Part shown: piece by piece, positions 36,669 to 46,164 of the stretch
Numbering within the stretch: the stretch's first letter is position 1
Layout of the letters: each line of letters opens with the position of its first letter
From: Ailanthus altissimus
Lineage: Eukaryota > Streptophyta > Magnoliopsida > Sapindales > Simaroubaceae
Length of the DNA stretch: 64,000 nt
Assembly (NCBI GenBank): GCA_946807835.1
Contig: OX327712.1
Span: forward strand, 19,734,001-19,798,000
Direction: 5' to 3'
Position numbers and translations under genes: made by a program
Notes under the pieces: generated by a model
Databases searched by the model: none
What the model was told of the DNA's origin: nothing
What the model saw: only the letters and a program-made list of their open reading frames with translations

Positions 36669-39085
36669 AGTTGTCTAGGAAAATTTCTTTGAATGCTAAC
36701 AAAAAGTTTTAGTGAGTGGTATTTTTTCAAACTATGTTATTTATTCACAATTAAATTGATTAAAACGGGTCTATTTGTATTTTTTTCTCGTTAGCAACCA
36801 GAGCAACTGATTGGATTTGAGATAATTTAGTTGTATTAGTCAGCTGTATATCCTGAATACTTTGGTTGTTAATATCATTATGTGTCTTTTACATTGAATT
36901 CCATATATACAAAGTGAATAGCTATGCCAAACATTTTCCAGTTACAGTTTGAGTTTTGTTTAACAAATAATCTGTCGTTGACTTATTGAGTTGAAACATA
37001 CTTTTATTCTCAATGAATCACTTGGTATGTTTTAGCCGTAAATATGCTCTTCTTTTCTAAAATTGATCAGCTGATGCCATCATAGTCTCTTACCCTTTCA
37101 TTTACAATTGGTTGTGTTTAATTTCCTTTCATGCAGGAGCTTGAGTTATTGCAGGTGCTTAATGTTGTTGCATGGACACTTCTGAATAAACGAAATCCTA
37201 TTTTGAGCAGCTGAAATACTTCCTATGATCTGTAGACTTTGGTATGGAATTCTATCTGTAGTTTATGTTGCAACACTGTGTAGTAACTACACGGGATATG
37301 TTTACACAATGTTTTCAAAACCTGACAAAGTTCAGCATGGCTCAGTGAGCCTTGGGTCGTCTATATATGATGCACTTTGTAAAATTTTTACCCTTTAGGA
37401 TTTAGACTTTTATGGAATCAATAAATTATTTATCATGGAATACATTTATATTCTGCCATTTTCACAAACTAAGCTTCAGGAACCATGAGAACTTTCGATC
37501 AATCTTTATTTTCTTCAAAAAAATGAAGGCAGAGAAAATTCTCTCCATCTCTCCCTTCAATTTAGGAGCTCTGAGCATTTGAATGAACTATTCTTTATAC
37601 TAATCTTTTATATACATTTGTTTCCAAACAAATGGATGGTTTGATAAGATTATTGCAATTTTTGAGTCATGTATAACCCAAGATTTGTCTTACTCAAAAT
37701 TTTTTGCTGCATCTCTGAATCACTGCTCACATTTTGGAGGACACATAAATAGTCTAGTAAATATAAGATGTAAGTAGGGTTGATTAGTTATGGACTTATA
37801 GAAGGCATCTCTAAAGGGAAGAAAATGATTTTGTCAAAATAATGATGCTTACCATAATATAGGTGTAAATAATGTTACTTGGCAAAAGAAAATGCGGTAA
37901 CTATATTTCATGTTGACTTGGGCTTGCAAAGGCCTGCAGCTTTTTTGAAGCCCTGTGCTGCACACGTCACTGTTTCATTTTCAATAGTAGGTCCATCTGT
38001 ATGCAGTTTACTCATATTTTTTGAATTTTTGCACACTGCAATGTCATTTTCAGTTTTATGCATTTTGTTTGATACCTATTTGTATGTCAGAGAATGTCTA
38101 CACTGTTAACCTCGGTGTTCTCAGTTCCTGAACCTTTATGTGGTCATCAGTTTTTCTTTATCACTCATCTAAGTAACCTACAATCACATTTGCAAATTTT
38201 CACGCCTGAACGTCATTGGTTTTGTAACAAGGATAGAAGCACTATGGACAACTTGGACTTTTTTTGTGTAGAACAAAAATATACTTCTCTGCCTTATGGT
38301 TGGTGGGATGGTGTTGAAGGACCAAGTAATCGCCACTCCAAGCTTATGCTTCTTTGCTGGTGGAGATTCGTTTCATGTTGTTTCTAGAACTCAAGCTTGG
38401 TTGTGACAGAGTAAGAAGCACTGTAATTGAACAAGGGAGTGATGATCTGTTGTTACTGACTATAGGTTCTTTATGGATGCATTACTTCAAAACATATGGA
38501 AGAAGGATGATTAACTAGGGAAATGTAGTGCCTTTGTGCTAAAGGCTTGGCATCTCCTCAGTTCCTCGTTAGACTTCTTTTTTTTTTTTTTTGGGTCTAC
38601 TTATCAGTTTACTCACTGCTGCATCATTCTATTTTATCTTTGAAAACAGAAAAAAAAGAAAATGAAAATCCTATACTAGTGTTGAGAAATTTCACTGTGT
38701 AAGAATGTAGAGGAAACTTGAATTAGAGATGAACCATTATCATAGGATTAGATGAATCTTTTTTATCATGTACAGAACTCCATTTAATTCCCATCCATTT
38801 TCTCATCTGTCTCGTTACCAGTTGGAGATCAAAGTTGATTATACTTTGTTACAGCATTATTATTGTATGCAGCCACCTTGTAGGTTGATTCTGTGAATAA
38901 ATTTATATCATCATGCATTATTGCTTGACAAATGCCTGTTTGAGGAATTATCAGATTATATTGCCACAAGTCATTTGTTATGTTATGCAAACCTGAGTTT
39001 GAGAAAATTCTTGAGCTTAAAGTTGGCACTGGCTTGGATTGGTGGAAATCTCTATCTCTCTCCATCTCTTTTATGTTATGTTATC
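36669..39085. other. Downstream flank of DUF868, no further gene
   Basis: It probably begins with the 3'UTR. Short open frames (for example around 38094) have no recognisable similarity. Non-coding on present evidence. Confidence 0.45.
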
Positions 39086-39087
39086 TA

Positions 39088-39305
39088 TTTAAGTAATGTT
39101 ACACTTTTTAAATTGTATCATAAATTTTTTTAATGATGTTTTAAGTAATTATTGAATATTAAAATAGTGTAACTATTAGATAATGAAATAATGTAAATTT
39201 TAAAATTACTCAATATACTATTTTATCATTTAATAGTTGTTTAATACATTATTTAAAATAAAAAAAATTAGAATATAATTTGAGAAGTATAGTATTATTC
39301 TATCT
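39088..39305. mobile_element. MITE, same family as the 34390 copy
   Basis: The left end AAGTAATGTTACACTTTT and the right end GAAGTATAGTATTATT are inverted repeats. The interior is a long imperfect palindrome (AAGTAATTATTGAATATTAAAATAG against TATTTTATCATTTAATAGTTGTTT). Confidence 0.6.
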
Positions 39306-39469
39306 ATTTACTTTTACATTTAGTGTTAGTGAGTATTAGGTAAATGATGAATCAGGGTTCAAGTTAAATATTAACTTGAAGCTAGTAAGAAAATCCACAA
39401 TTTGAAATTTGTTAAAACCACTTTTTTTAATAGTTTGCTCATTATAATATGAGCAACATTTACCTCATC

Positions 39470-39518
39470 AGCTCTCTCTCTCTCTCTCTCTCTCTGTATA
39501 TATATATATATATATAAA
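39470..39518. repeat. (CT)n then (TA)n microsatellite
   Basis: About twelve CT units followed by GTATATATATATATATATAT. Confidence 0.95.
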
Positions 39519-40210
39519 CCACTCAAACTCCTCCCAATAAAATATTAAGAATGGATGAGACAATCCTGTAATTAAAAGATTTACTAAACAGTGTATAAAA
39601 CAAAGTATTAATAATCTTAACTCTAATAGCATAATAATACAAGTTATTTGAAAAACCTTAAATTTAAAGTAATATATAAAATCTTCTTAATAAGTATATG
39701 TAATCATAGATAGAACTTAGCAATGCAATTTTTTAGAGCCATCCTCTTAGTTGTGTGGTTCTCAATTTTTTTTTTTAAGAAGGGTTCAAGTCGCCATTAA
39801 TTATTTCTGAGATGAACTTCTTCACAATGTCTGAATGTAAATTGGTAGAGAAACTCTCTCTCTCTCTCTTTCTCAAGGAAGAGAGATCTCTTTTGTTTAT
39901 GTAATTTTTAGAATTTGATCTCATCATTATTCTGTTGATTAATTGCACGTTTGGGGTTGTGGTGAATTTTTCAAATTTTTTTTTTTTCAGAATGCATCAT
40001 TCAAAATATATTTTATTTTATTTTTTAGTACAATATTTCAAAATCAATTCTTAGATAATTATCTTTAAAACAATTATTAAAAATATTTTAGGTGGTGAAT
40101 TATTAAAAAGTTACAAAAAATGCATGGACTGAGATATTAATATATTTGTAAATAAAAAATACTTAAGATAATAATAAGAAACTTCACCCACAAACACCAA
40201 CTCTAATTGT

Positions 40211-40238
40211 GATAAATATATATATATATATATATATA
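40211..40238. repeat. (TA)n microsatellite
   Basis: About fourteen TA units. Confidence 0.95.
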
Positions 40239-40279
40239 ACCACATTTCTTTTCTAATATAGAGATTCCCTTCGAGATTT

Positions 40280-40920
40280 GCTCAAATAACTACTTAGTAA
40301 GGTGGCCTAAATATCCTCCCTATAAAGTATTTAGAGCATGTTTGGTCTTTTTTATAAACTAAATGGATTTTTTTTAATGTCAAAATTTTTTTTAAAATTT
40401 TTTTTAGGCGTTTGGTTATAAGTTAAAATTTTTGGGATAAAAAATTATTTTAGTAAGAAAAACTCATATATATATATAATTTAATAAATTACATAGTTCA
40501 TTATATAATGAATATTATAATTATATAATATTATTTAATTAATTTATAATTTTTGCATAATTTATAATATGTTATAAAATTTTGACACGTATTTAAAAAA
40601 TCTCATATAATAAATTAAGTAGTTTACTAAATTATTTTTTTTTCTCTCTTTATATATATTTATTAAACATCATACTTTTAATAAAAATATTCTCTTCAAA
40701 AATGGCTCCTATAATTATTTAATAGTGCGGCCTAAATATTTTGGCCTATAAAGTATTTAGAGCCCGTTCGTTCTATCTTTTCTATAAGCTAAAAAAGTTT
40801 TTTTTTTTTAAATATTAAAAGTTCTATTGAATTTTTTTAAAGCATTTTATAGCAAATTAGAGTAAAATTTTTTAGATTAAAAAAATTATTTTATTAAAAA
40901 AAAAAATTTTGAACTTTTAA
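40280..40920. repeat. Direct repeat pair of a MITE-like element
   Basis: The segment from about 40284 (GGCCTAAATAT, CCTATAAAGTATTTAGAGC then TGTTTGGT) recurs from about 40715 (GGCCTAAATAT, CCTATAAAGTATTTAGAGC then CGTTCGTT). The GAGC-YGTT(T/C)GK end resembles common plant hAT-like MITE termini. Each copy is followed by AT-rich sequence with TTTTTT runs. Confidence 0.5.
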
Positions 40921-41340
40921 AATAGAGATTAATTTTTTTTTTTTACATGGAAGGGTGTTTAAATTCAAAACCTTTCCTAAATGGAAGTTGATGTACTGCT
41001 AATTTTTTATTATTGGGCTATTAACACAAATATGATTAAAACACTTTTTTTAAAGTTTTAAATTTTCTAAACCATTATTTTACTTCAAAAGTTTTAATTC
41101 AAATCTCTTATAATATACAAATAAAAATTTATCTATTAAAATAATTTTAAAAATTTTAATAATAACTAAATAATTAATATATATTTTAAAAAACTCTACT
41201 TAAAAAACCTTTACTAATATCAGCTCTATCTAATTTGTTTTTTTTTACTTATAATGTTATACCAAACAGCGCTTCTTCTATTTTATATAAATAATGAAAA
41301 GCAAACTACTCCCACGAGCGGTCTAGTAAATATCAGGCAA

Positions 41341-41360
41341 GCCCAGCCCAGCCCAGCCCA
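41341..41360. repeat. (CCCAG)n in a leader region
   Basis: Four CCCAG units within GC-rich sequence just before the proposed 5'UTR exon. Confidence 0.8.
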
Positions 41361-41364
41361 ATTC

Positions 41365-41474
41365 CTTCTCAAATTTCCCAAGCCGAACACCATCTCCAAA
41401 TTTCCTTGTTTCTCTCTCAATTTCTCTTCATTCCTTTGTCTCGATCTCTCCACACAGCCCCTTCGTCATCACCG
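41365..41474 (+). other. Probable non-coding 5'UTR exon of the PP1 inhibitor-3 gene
   Basis: A C/T-rich stretch (CTCTCTCAATTTCTCTTC, CCACACAGCCCCTTCGTC) ends at ATCACCG|GTAATTC, a good donor, and is followed by a T-rich intron-like sequence, as in plant leaders. The next plausible acceptor with a coding exon on the same strand is TTTTATAG at 50281, just before the phosphatase-inhibitor start codon. The link over 8.8 kb is inference. Confidence 0.4.
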
Positions 41475-42259
41475 GTAATTCATGTTTTCATTGATTTTAT
41501 TTATTTATTTATTTTTGTGTTAATCATTGATCGTTGTTGTTGTATTATTTATTTATTTCCGATTGGTTTAATGGCTCTTGCAAACCCTTGTTAGGATTCT
41601 CCATCACTTTCTTTGTGTTAAAAACATTAAAAGAGTTTTTCTGTTTTACTGTTTGTGGTTTTCATGATGTTCACGATGTCTGTTCTTTGGAATTTGCTTG
41701 TTTGCTTCTATCGATTACGATTACGATCTCATATTTGATTGAATATTGTTCTTAGAAGATCATTTGAAATTGGATTTAAAATGTTTGATCGAACTTGTAG
41801 CTGTTATTTGAATTATTGTTCGTACAAGACCAATTGGAGGTTCTGATGCTGCATATGAATTCGGGTTTTTATAGATAACATGAAATGTAGTCGGCATTGA
41901 AATGCCAACCAAAAATTTTGTGCATTGTGAAATTAGGGGTTTATTTTTATAATGTTATATTCAGATAGAAAGGCTGTAAATCAATTGTATTGTGTTGTGT
42001 TTGGGACTGCTCGTGCATCATCCAAATCGCATTTAAATGTGCTTTTTGTTCTATTTTGTAGAGTTTGGTTGAAATTGATTAAAATTGTTGTTTGGGATAA
42101 GATAAGTAATTTAGCGTCTTTAGCAAAGAATTATAAAGATGCTTTTTTGAAATCTGTCTCCTGAGTAAGAAAAGACTTCGTACGTAATTTCTAAAGGAGT
42201 ACATGGAAGTTGTTTCTCTAAAAAACAATGCTTAAAGGCTTCACTTGAAAGTGTCCGTT

Positions 42260-42443
42260 AAAGAATCCACCCACAGAAATTGAATTGCAAAATAAAAAGA
42301 TCAAGAGAAGAATATAAAATAGAATCAAATACATAGAACACAAAAATTTATGTGGTTTGGTAATTGTCTACGTTCACGGTGAATTAAAATTCTAACTTCA
42401 ATATTGATTAGTGATTACAAAGAATTGTTTTAGGTATTATAAG
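42260..42443. repeat. Fragment of an older retroelement, split by the gypsy insertion
   Basis: TTTATGTGGTTTGGTAATTG followed by TCTACGTTCACGG is a motif seen in many plant LTR elements. The sequence stops at TAAG (42440-42443), where the gypsy element starts, and resumes after 46033. GC-rich words GGCGCCGCGGCGC (46143) and GGCATGTGTGGGATGCGGC (about 49405) may belong to the same host element. Confidence 0.35.
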
Positions 42444-42974
42444 TGTCACGACCCGATTTCTCGAAACCGTGCGGCCTTAGACACTTGCTAGTGCTAAGCA
42501 GCCTACAAGACCCCAATTAACCAAAGAAAGAGATGAAGAAGAAGCACACCAAGTGTTTGAGAGAATGCTCTCGTATTTTATTACTAAAGAGAGATTACAA
42601 AGCTATACACTTACAAGCTAAGAGTATTTCTACAATTTGGAGGATTGGTTCTCAAATGAGAACTCCACCTATTTATAGCTAAAGCTATATACAATGGACG
42701 GTTAGGATTAACTCTAATCCAATGGTCCAAATCTAAAGTGGGGAATATGCTAAGGAATATTCCAAAGATGCCAACTACCAAAAGTATATCCAAAGGAATA
42801 TGCATTTTCTAGAAAACTCCCCCACCTACCACACACATGTGGCATCAACCCAAATCCATTGGGCCTTCTAGAAGCTCTAGCCCATTTAACCCAAAATGGA
42901 CTAAGCCCTCCCTTGGTGGTTCTGTCGCGCGCCAAATGTTCGAGTAATTGCTTGAGAATATTTGGGGCGTGACA
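42444..42974 (-). repeat. 3' LTR of the gypsy element
   Basis: 531 bp, equal in length to the 5' LTR and nearly identical. The gag-pol-like ORF runs about 130 nt into it before its stop. Confidence 0.93.
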
Positions 42975-45475
42975 TTCTCCCCCACCAAATTCACGCGACG
43001 CCCTCGTCGCGTCTTCGCTGGAACTTGCACACCCCGTTCTGCAAACTCTGGCTGTGTGCTCTCGTGTCCCAAGCGTGTTCTCCCATCCGGCAACCCTTTC
43101 CACTCGACAAAGTACTCAAGACTCGTCCTAAGTTGCTCCCCTTTGTCATGGCGTGTGGAAATCCCCAAAGGTTCCCGGTTGTGTGGCTCAAATTCTGCAT
43201 CTCCCGTACCTCCACGGTACTGCTTCCAACAGCTTGCGGAATGCACCTGATGTCGCCACTGCCGCTGTCTCGAAGGTAACTCCACCTTATGCGAGACGTT
43301 GCCAACTCTCTTGGCAATCAACCTTGGCCCCTCGTCCCTACGATCAAGGCCCTTGTGAAGTGGGCGTGCTGACTTGCATTGTGGTGGAAGTATCGTCTCC
43401 ATCACTAAGTCCCCCGCACTGTGCTTGACACGCCGCTGCTTGTCTTCGACCCACTCCTTGTGCTGAAACTGCACATCATGTGACACCTTGGACTTTTGGA
43501 TGACACCCGCATCCAACAACTCCTCGAGCTGCCCCTGCAACTCTCCCATCTCCGATGGAGGCGTCAACCCCATAGTTGGAAGCATAATCTCAAGCTCCAA
43601 CTTGCCCTCAATTACATCTCTTGAAGGCGGTTCTTCCGGTATGGCAGTAGGCTTGACCCCATTGTGCTCCCCGAGCACCTCTGCAGCAACCTTCGGTAAT
43701 TCATCCTTGCCCCCATTTGCCGCATTATCCACCCCCGTTGTTGAGGCTGAATGTAACCCTCCTTTGCGCCCAGCATCTACCCTTAGTTGCATGGCGGAAA
43801 GGACCTTGGCGTTTGGCTTGGATCGCCCACCCTTGGGCATGTCTACCGTCGGTATCATTCGAGGCCCTCCCTCCAAAATACACCTATAGTTGTGTTGAGG
43901 AAGTAACACCACATTGTACTGCCGTAAGAACTCCATACCTAGCACCACATCAAAATCATCGAGAGGTGCTACCGAGAAGTTTACCTCACCGTGCCATTTG
44001 CCAATGTGAATTTCAGCTCCACGAACCGCCCCATCTAGCGGCTTGGCTCTTGCATTCACGGACTTGAGGTATCCCTCTCCTTTCCCTACATAAAGGCCCA
44101 AGCGTTCCGCTTCCGCACGCTTAATGAAGTTGTGCGTAGCCCCCGTATCAACTAACACTTGAGTCTTGATGCAATTGACATAGGCTTCAATGTACATGAG
44201 CGCCGTCCCCGTTGGCGCATCTGCACGCCGCTTGGCTTTGAGGGAATTGAACAGCTGCATGCAACCCATACGGCTCTGTTCGCCCTCATATTTTGCCTCG
44301 TACATTGCATTGAAAGCCTTCTTCTTCGGACAGTCCTTCACCCAATGATCCCCATCGCAGAGAAAACAGTTAGACTTCGGACCATTACCTCTATGGCCGT
44401 TGCGTTTCTGCTCTTTCCACTTGGGCGGTTTGCCTTTCTCCTCCTTGCTCTCCGGAGGCTGAAACTCCTTGGCTCCCCCACCCTTACTGTGATTGGGTTT
44501 AAAATTCTTGGACTTTCCCGAATCCCCCTTGCGGTAATCCATGAGCGTCTCCGCCATTGTAAGGGCGTCAGATATATTCTGCACTCCACGCCGCTTCAAC
44601 TCATTGGCTGCCCAGGATTGTAACCCATCCAGGAAATTGAACAACAAGTCCTCCTCGGCCATGTTGCGGATTTGCAGCATCAGCAAAGAGTACTCCTCTA
44701 CGTACTCCCCAATGGACTTTGTTTGTTTCAACTCCTTCAACCGCTTGCGAGCGTCATGCGCCACATTCTCCGGATAGAATTGGCGTTTTAACTCCCGTTG
44801 CAATTCATCCCATGTGTCTATGGTGCAGGAACCCTTGCGAATCTCCTCGCTTTTCCTACGCCACCACAGAATTGCATGATCGGAAAGGTATAAAGTTGCG
44901 GTACTTACCTTGTGTTCGTCCCGCACGCCCATAGCGCCGAAATACCTCTCCATTTGCCAAAAGAAGTTGTCAAGCTCCTTGGCATCCCGTCTGCCGCTAA
45001 ACTCCTTCGGTTTAGGGGCCTCAACCCTTGGTGCAGCCACCGCAGTTTGAGTAGCTACGCCGTTAGCGACCGCTCGCTTGCACAACACCACATCCTCCTT
45101 GACATCTTCAAACCCCTTTCGTAGCTCTTCTACTTGGGCTTGAACCTTGTCCATGGTGTTGTAGACCTTTTCCTGAAAAGCCTTGATCCAGTCCCGTTGC
45201 TTGTCAGCATGCTCGTCAATGGAGCTTTCGATGAGGGAGCGCAACTCGTCCCCTTGAGTATCGAGGCCTACCTCGACATTCTGGACTTGCTCCTCCAACT
45301 CCCCAAGGCGGTCCGTCGCCTTGCTCACAGCACCACCGAGCTTCATAACCATGTCCCCTAGATCATGGTTCGGATCAACGAACTTTTCTGGCGAAATACT
45401 CCCATGTCTCCTAGCTTTGGGGTCTCTACCCTTCCCTTGAGTAATCCCCGATGTTCCAGCAACTTCCTTCACCAT
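42845..45475 (-). CDS. Gag-protease-chromodomain-like fusion ORF, 876 aa
   Basis: One uninterrupted frame. The ATG at 45475 is chosen because upstream codons fall in the primer site and LTR. In order: a basic N-terminus; a coiled coil (about residues 45-135, LGELEEQVQNVEVG, MDKVQAQVEELRKGF); the retrotransposon gag domain (about 165-315, FFWQMERYFGAMG, LYLSDHAILWWRRK, YVEEYSLLMLQI); a Lys/Pro-rich linker; zinc knuckle CFLCDGDHWVKDC near 385; aspartic protease with VLVDTGATHNFI near 450 and VVLGMEFLRQYNVVLLP; then PPSEMGELQGQLEELLDAG, the usual lead-in to reverse transcriptase. The polymerase is deleted and the frame continues with post-integrase sequence (QFQHKEWVEDKQRR) and a weak chromodomain-like segment (LEYFVEWKGLPDGR). 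GC content is far above the flanks. The intact frame suggests selection or youth. Confidence 0.85.
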   Translation of the reverse strand: MVKEVAGTSGITQGKGRDPKARRHGSISPEKFVDPNHDLGDMVMKLGGAVSKATDRLGELEEQVQNVEVGLDTQGDELRSLIESSIDEHADKQRDWIKAFQEKVYNTMDKVQAQVEELRKGFEDVKEDVVLCKRAVANGVATQTAVAAPRVEAPKPKEFSGRRDAKELDNFFWQMERYFGAMGVRDEHKVSTATLYLSDHAILWWRRKSEEIRKGSCTIDTWDELQRELKRQFYPENVAHDARKRLKELKQTKSIGEYVEEYSLLMLQIRNMAEEDLLFNFLDGLQSWAANELKRRGVQNISDALTMAETLMDYRKGDSGKSKNFKPNHSKGGGAKEFQPPESKEEKGKPPKWKEQKRNGHRGNGPKSNCFLCDGDHWVKDCPKKKAFNAMYEAKYEGEQSRMGCMQLFNSLKAKRRADAPTGTALMYIEAYVNCIKTQVLVDTGATHNFIKRAEAERLGLYVGKGEGYLKSVNARAKPLDGAVRGAEIHIGKWHGEVNFSVAPLDDFDVVLGMEFLRQYNVVLLPQHNYRCILEGGPRMIPTVDMPKGGRSKPNAKVLSAMQLRVDAGRKGGLHSASTTGVDNAANGGKDELPKVAAEVLGEHNGVKPTAIPEEPPSRDVIEGKLELEIMLPTMGLTPPSEMGELQGQLEELLDAGVIQKSKVSHDVQFQHKEWVEDKQRRVKHSAGDLVMETILPPQCKSARPLHKGLDRRDEGPRLIAKRVGNVSHKVELPSRQRQWRHQVHSASCWKQYRGGTGDAEFEPHNREPLGISTRHDKGEQLRTSLEYFVEWKGLPDGRTRLGHESTQPEFAERGVQVPAKTRRGRRVNLVGENVTPQIFSSNYSNIWRATEPPREGLVHFGLNGLELLEGPMDLG

Positions 45476-45502
45476 CTTCTTTGAACCCGCTCTGATACCA
45501 CT

Positions 45503-46033
45503 TGTCACGACCCGATTTCTCGAAACCGTGCGGCCTTAGACACTTGCTAGTGCTAAGCAGCCTACAAGACCCCAATTAACCAAAGAAAGAGATGAAGAAG
45601 AAGCACACCAAGTGTTTGAGAGAATGCTCTCGTATTTTATTACTAAAGAGAGATTACAAAGCTATACACTTACAAGCTAAGAGTATTTCTACAATTTGGA
45701 GGATTGGTTCTCAAATGAGAACTCCACCTATTTATAGCTAAAGCTATATACAATGGACGGTTAGGATTAACTCTAATCCAATGGTCCAAATCTAAAGTGG
45801 GGAATATGCTAAGGAATATTCCAAAGATGCCAACTACCAAAAGTATATCCAAAGGAATATGCCTTTTCTAGAAAACTCTCCCACCTACCACACACATGTG
45901 GCATCAACCCAAATCCATTGGGCCTTCTAGAAGCTCTAGCCCATTTAACCCAAAATGGACTAAGCCCTCCCTTGGTGGTTCTGTCGCGCGCCAAATGTTC
46001 GAGTAATTGCTTGAGAATATTTGGGGCGTGACA
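45503..46033 (-). repeat. 5' LTR of the gypsy element
   Basis: 531 bp bounded by TG...CA on the minus strand, next to the initiator-Met primer site and the TAAG target duplication. Confidence 0.93.
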
Positions 46034-46160
46034 TAAGGAATACACAGCAGCAAAAACGAACCAAAGGGTTGTAACACATCGTGACATAACATTGAAAAGA
46101 AAATAGGGTAATATATATATATATATATATATATAAAACTTGGCGCCGCGGCGCTTGAAA
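46034..46160. repeat. Older retroelement fragment with (TA)n
   Basis: Continuation of the sequence interrupted at 42443, with a (TA)n run at about 46111-46135 and GGCGCCGCGGCGC at 46143. Confidence 0.4.
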
Positions 46161-46164
46161 GTGT

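Larger units (their letters stand above)
42444..46033 (-). mobile_element. Non-autonomous Ty3/gypsy element lacking polymerase, 3590 bp
   Basis: Two 531-bp LTRs (42444-42974 and 45503-46033) start TGTCACGACC and end GGGGCGTGACA. I see only two differences between them (42804/45863 region and 42820/45880 region), so insertion was recent. TAAG flanks both sides (42440-42443, 46034-46037), a 4-bp target duplication. On the minus strand the primer site AGTGGTATCAGAGC lies just inside the 5' LTR (45490-45502), and a GGTGGGGGAGAA polypurine tract (42975-42986) lies just before the 3' LTR. The single long ORF carries gag and protease joined to a post-integrase segment. Reverse transcriptase, RNase H and the integrase core are missing, so it must borrow enzymes from a related element. 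Confidence 0.93.

Noticed and set aside
37130..38400. Possible extra exons downstream of DUF868
   Set aside because: Splice-like sites exist, but no conserved peptide joins across them. More likely 3'UTR or intergenic.
42948..45361. Many plus-strand open frames opposite the gypsy ORF
   Set aside because: They are antisense shadows of one GC-rich coding sequence and none shows an independent domain.
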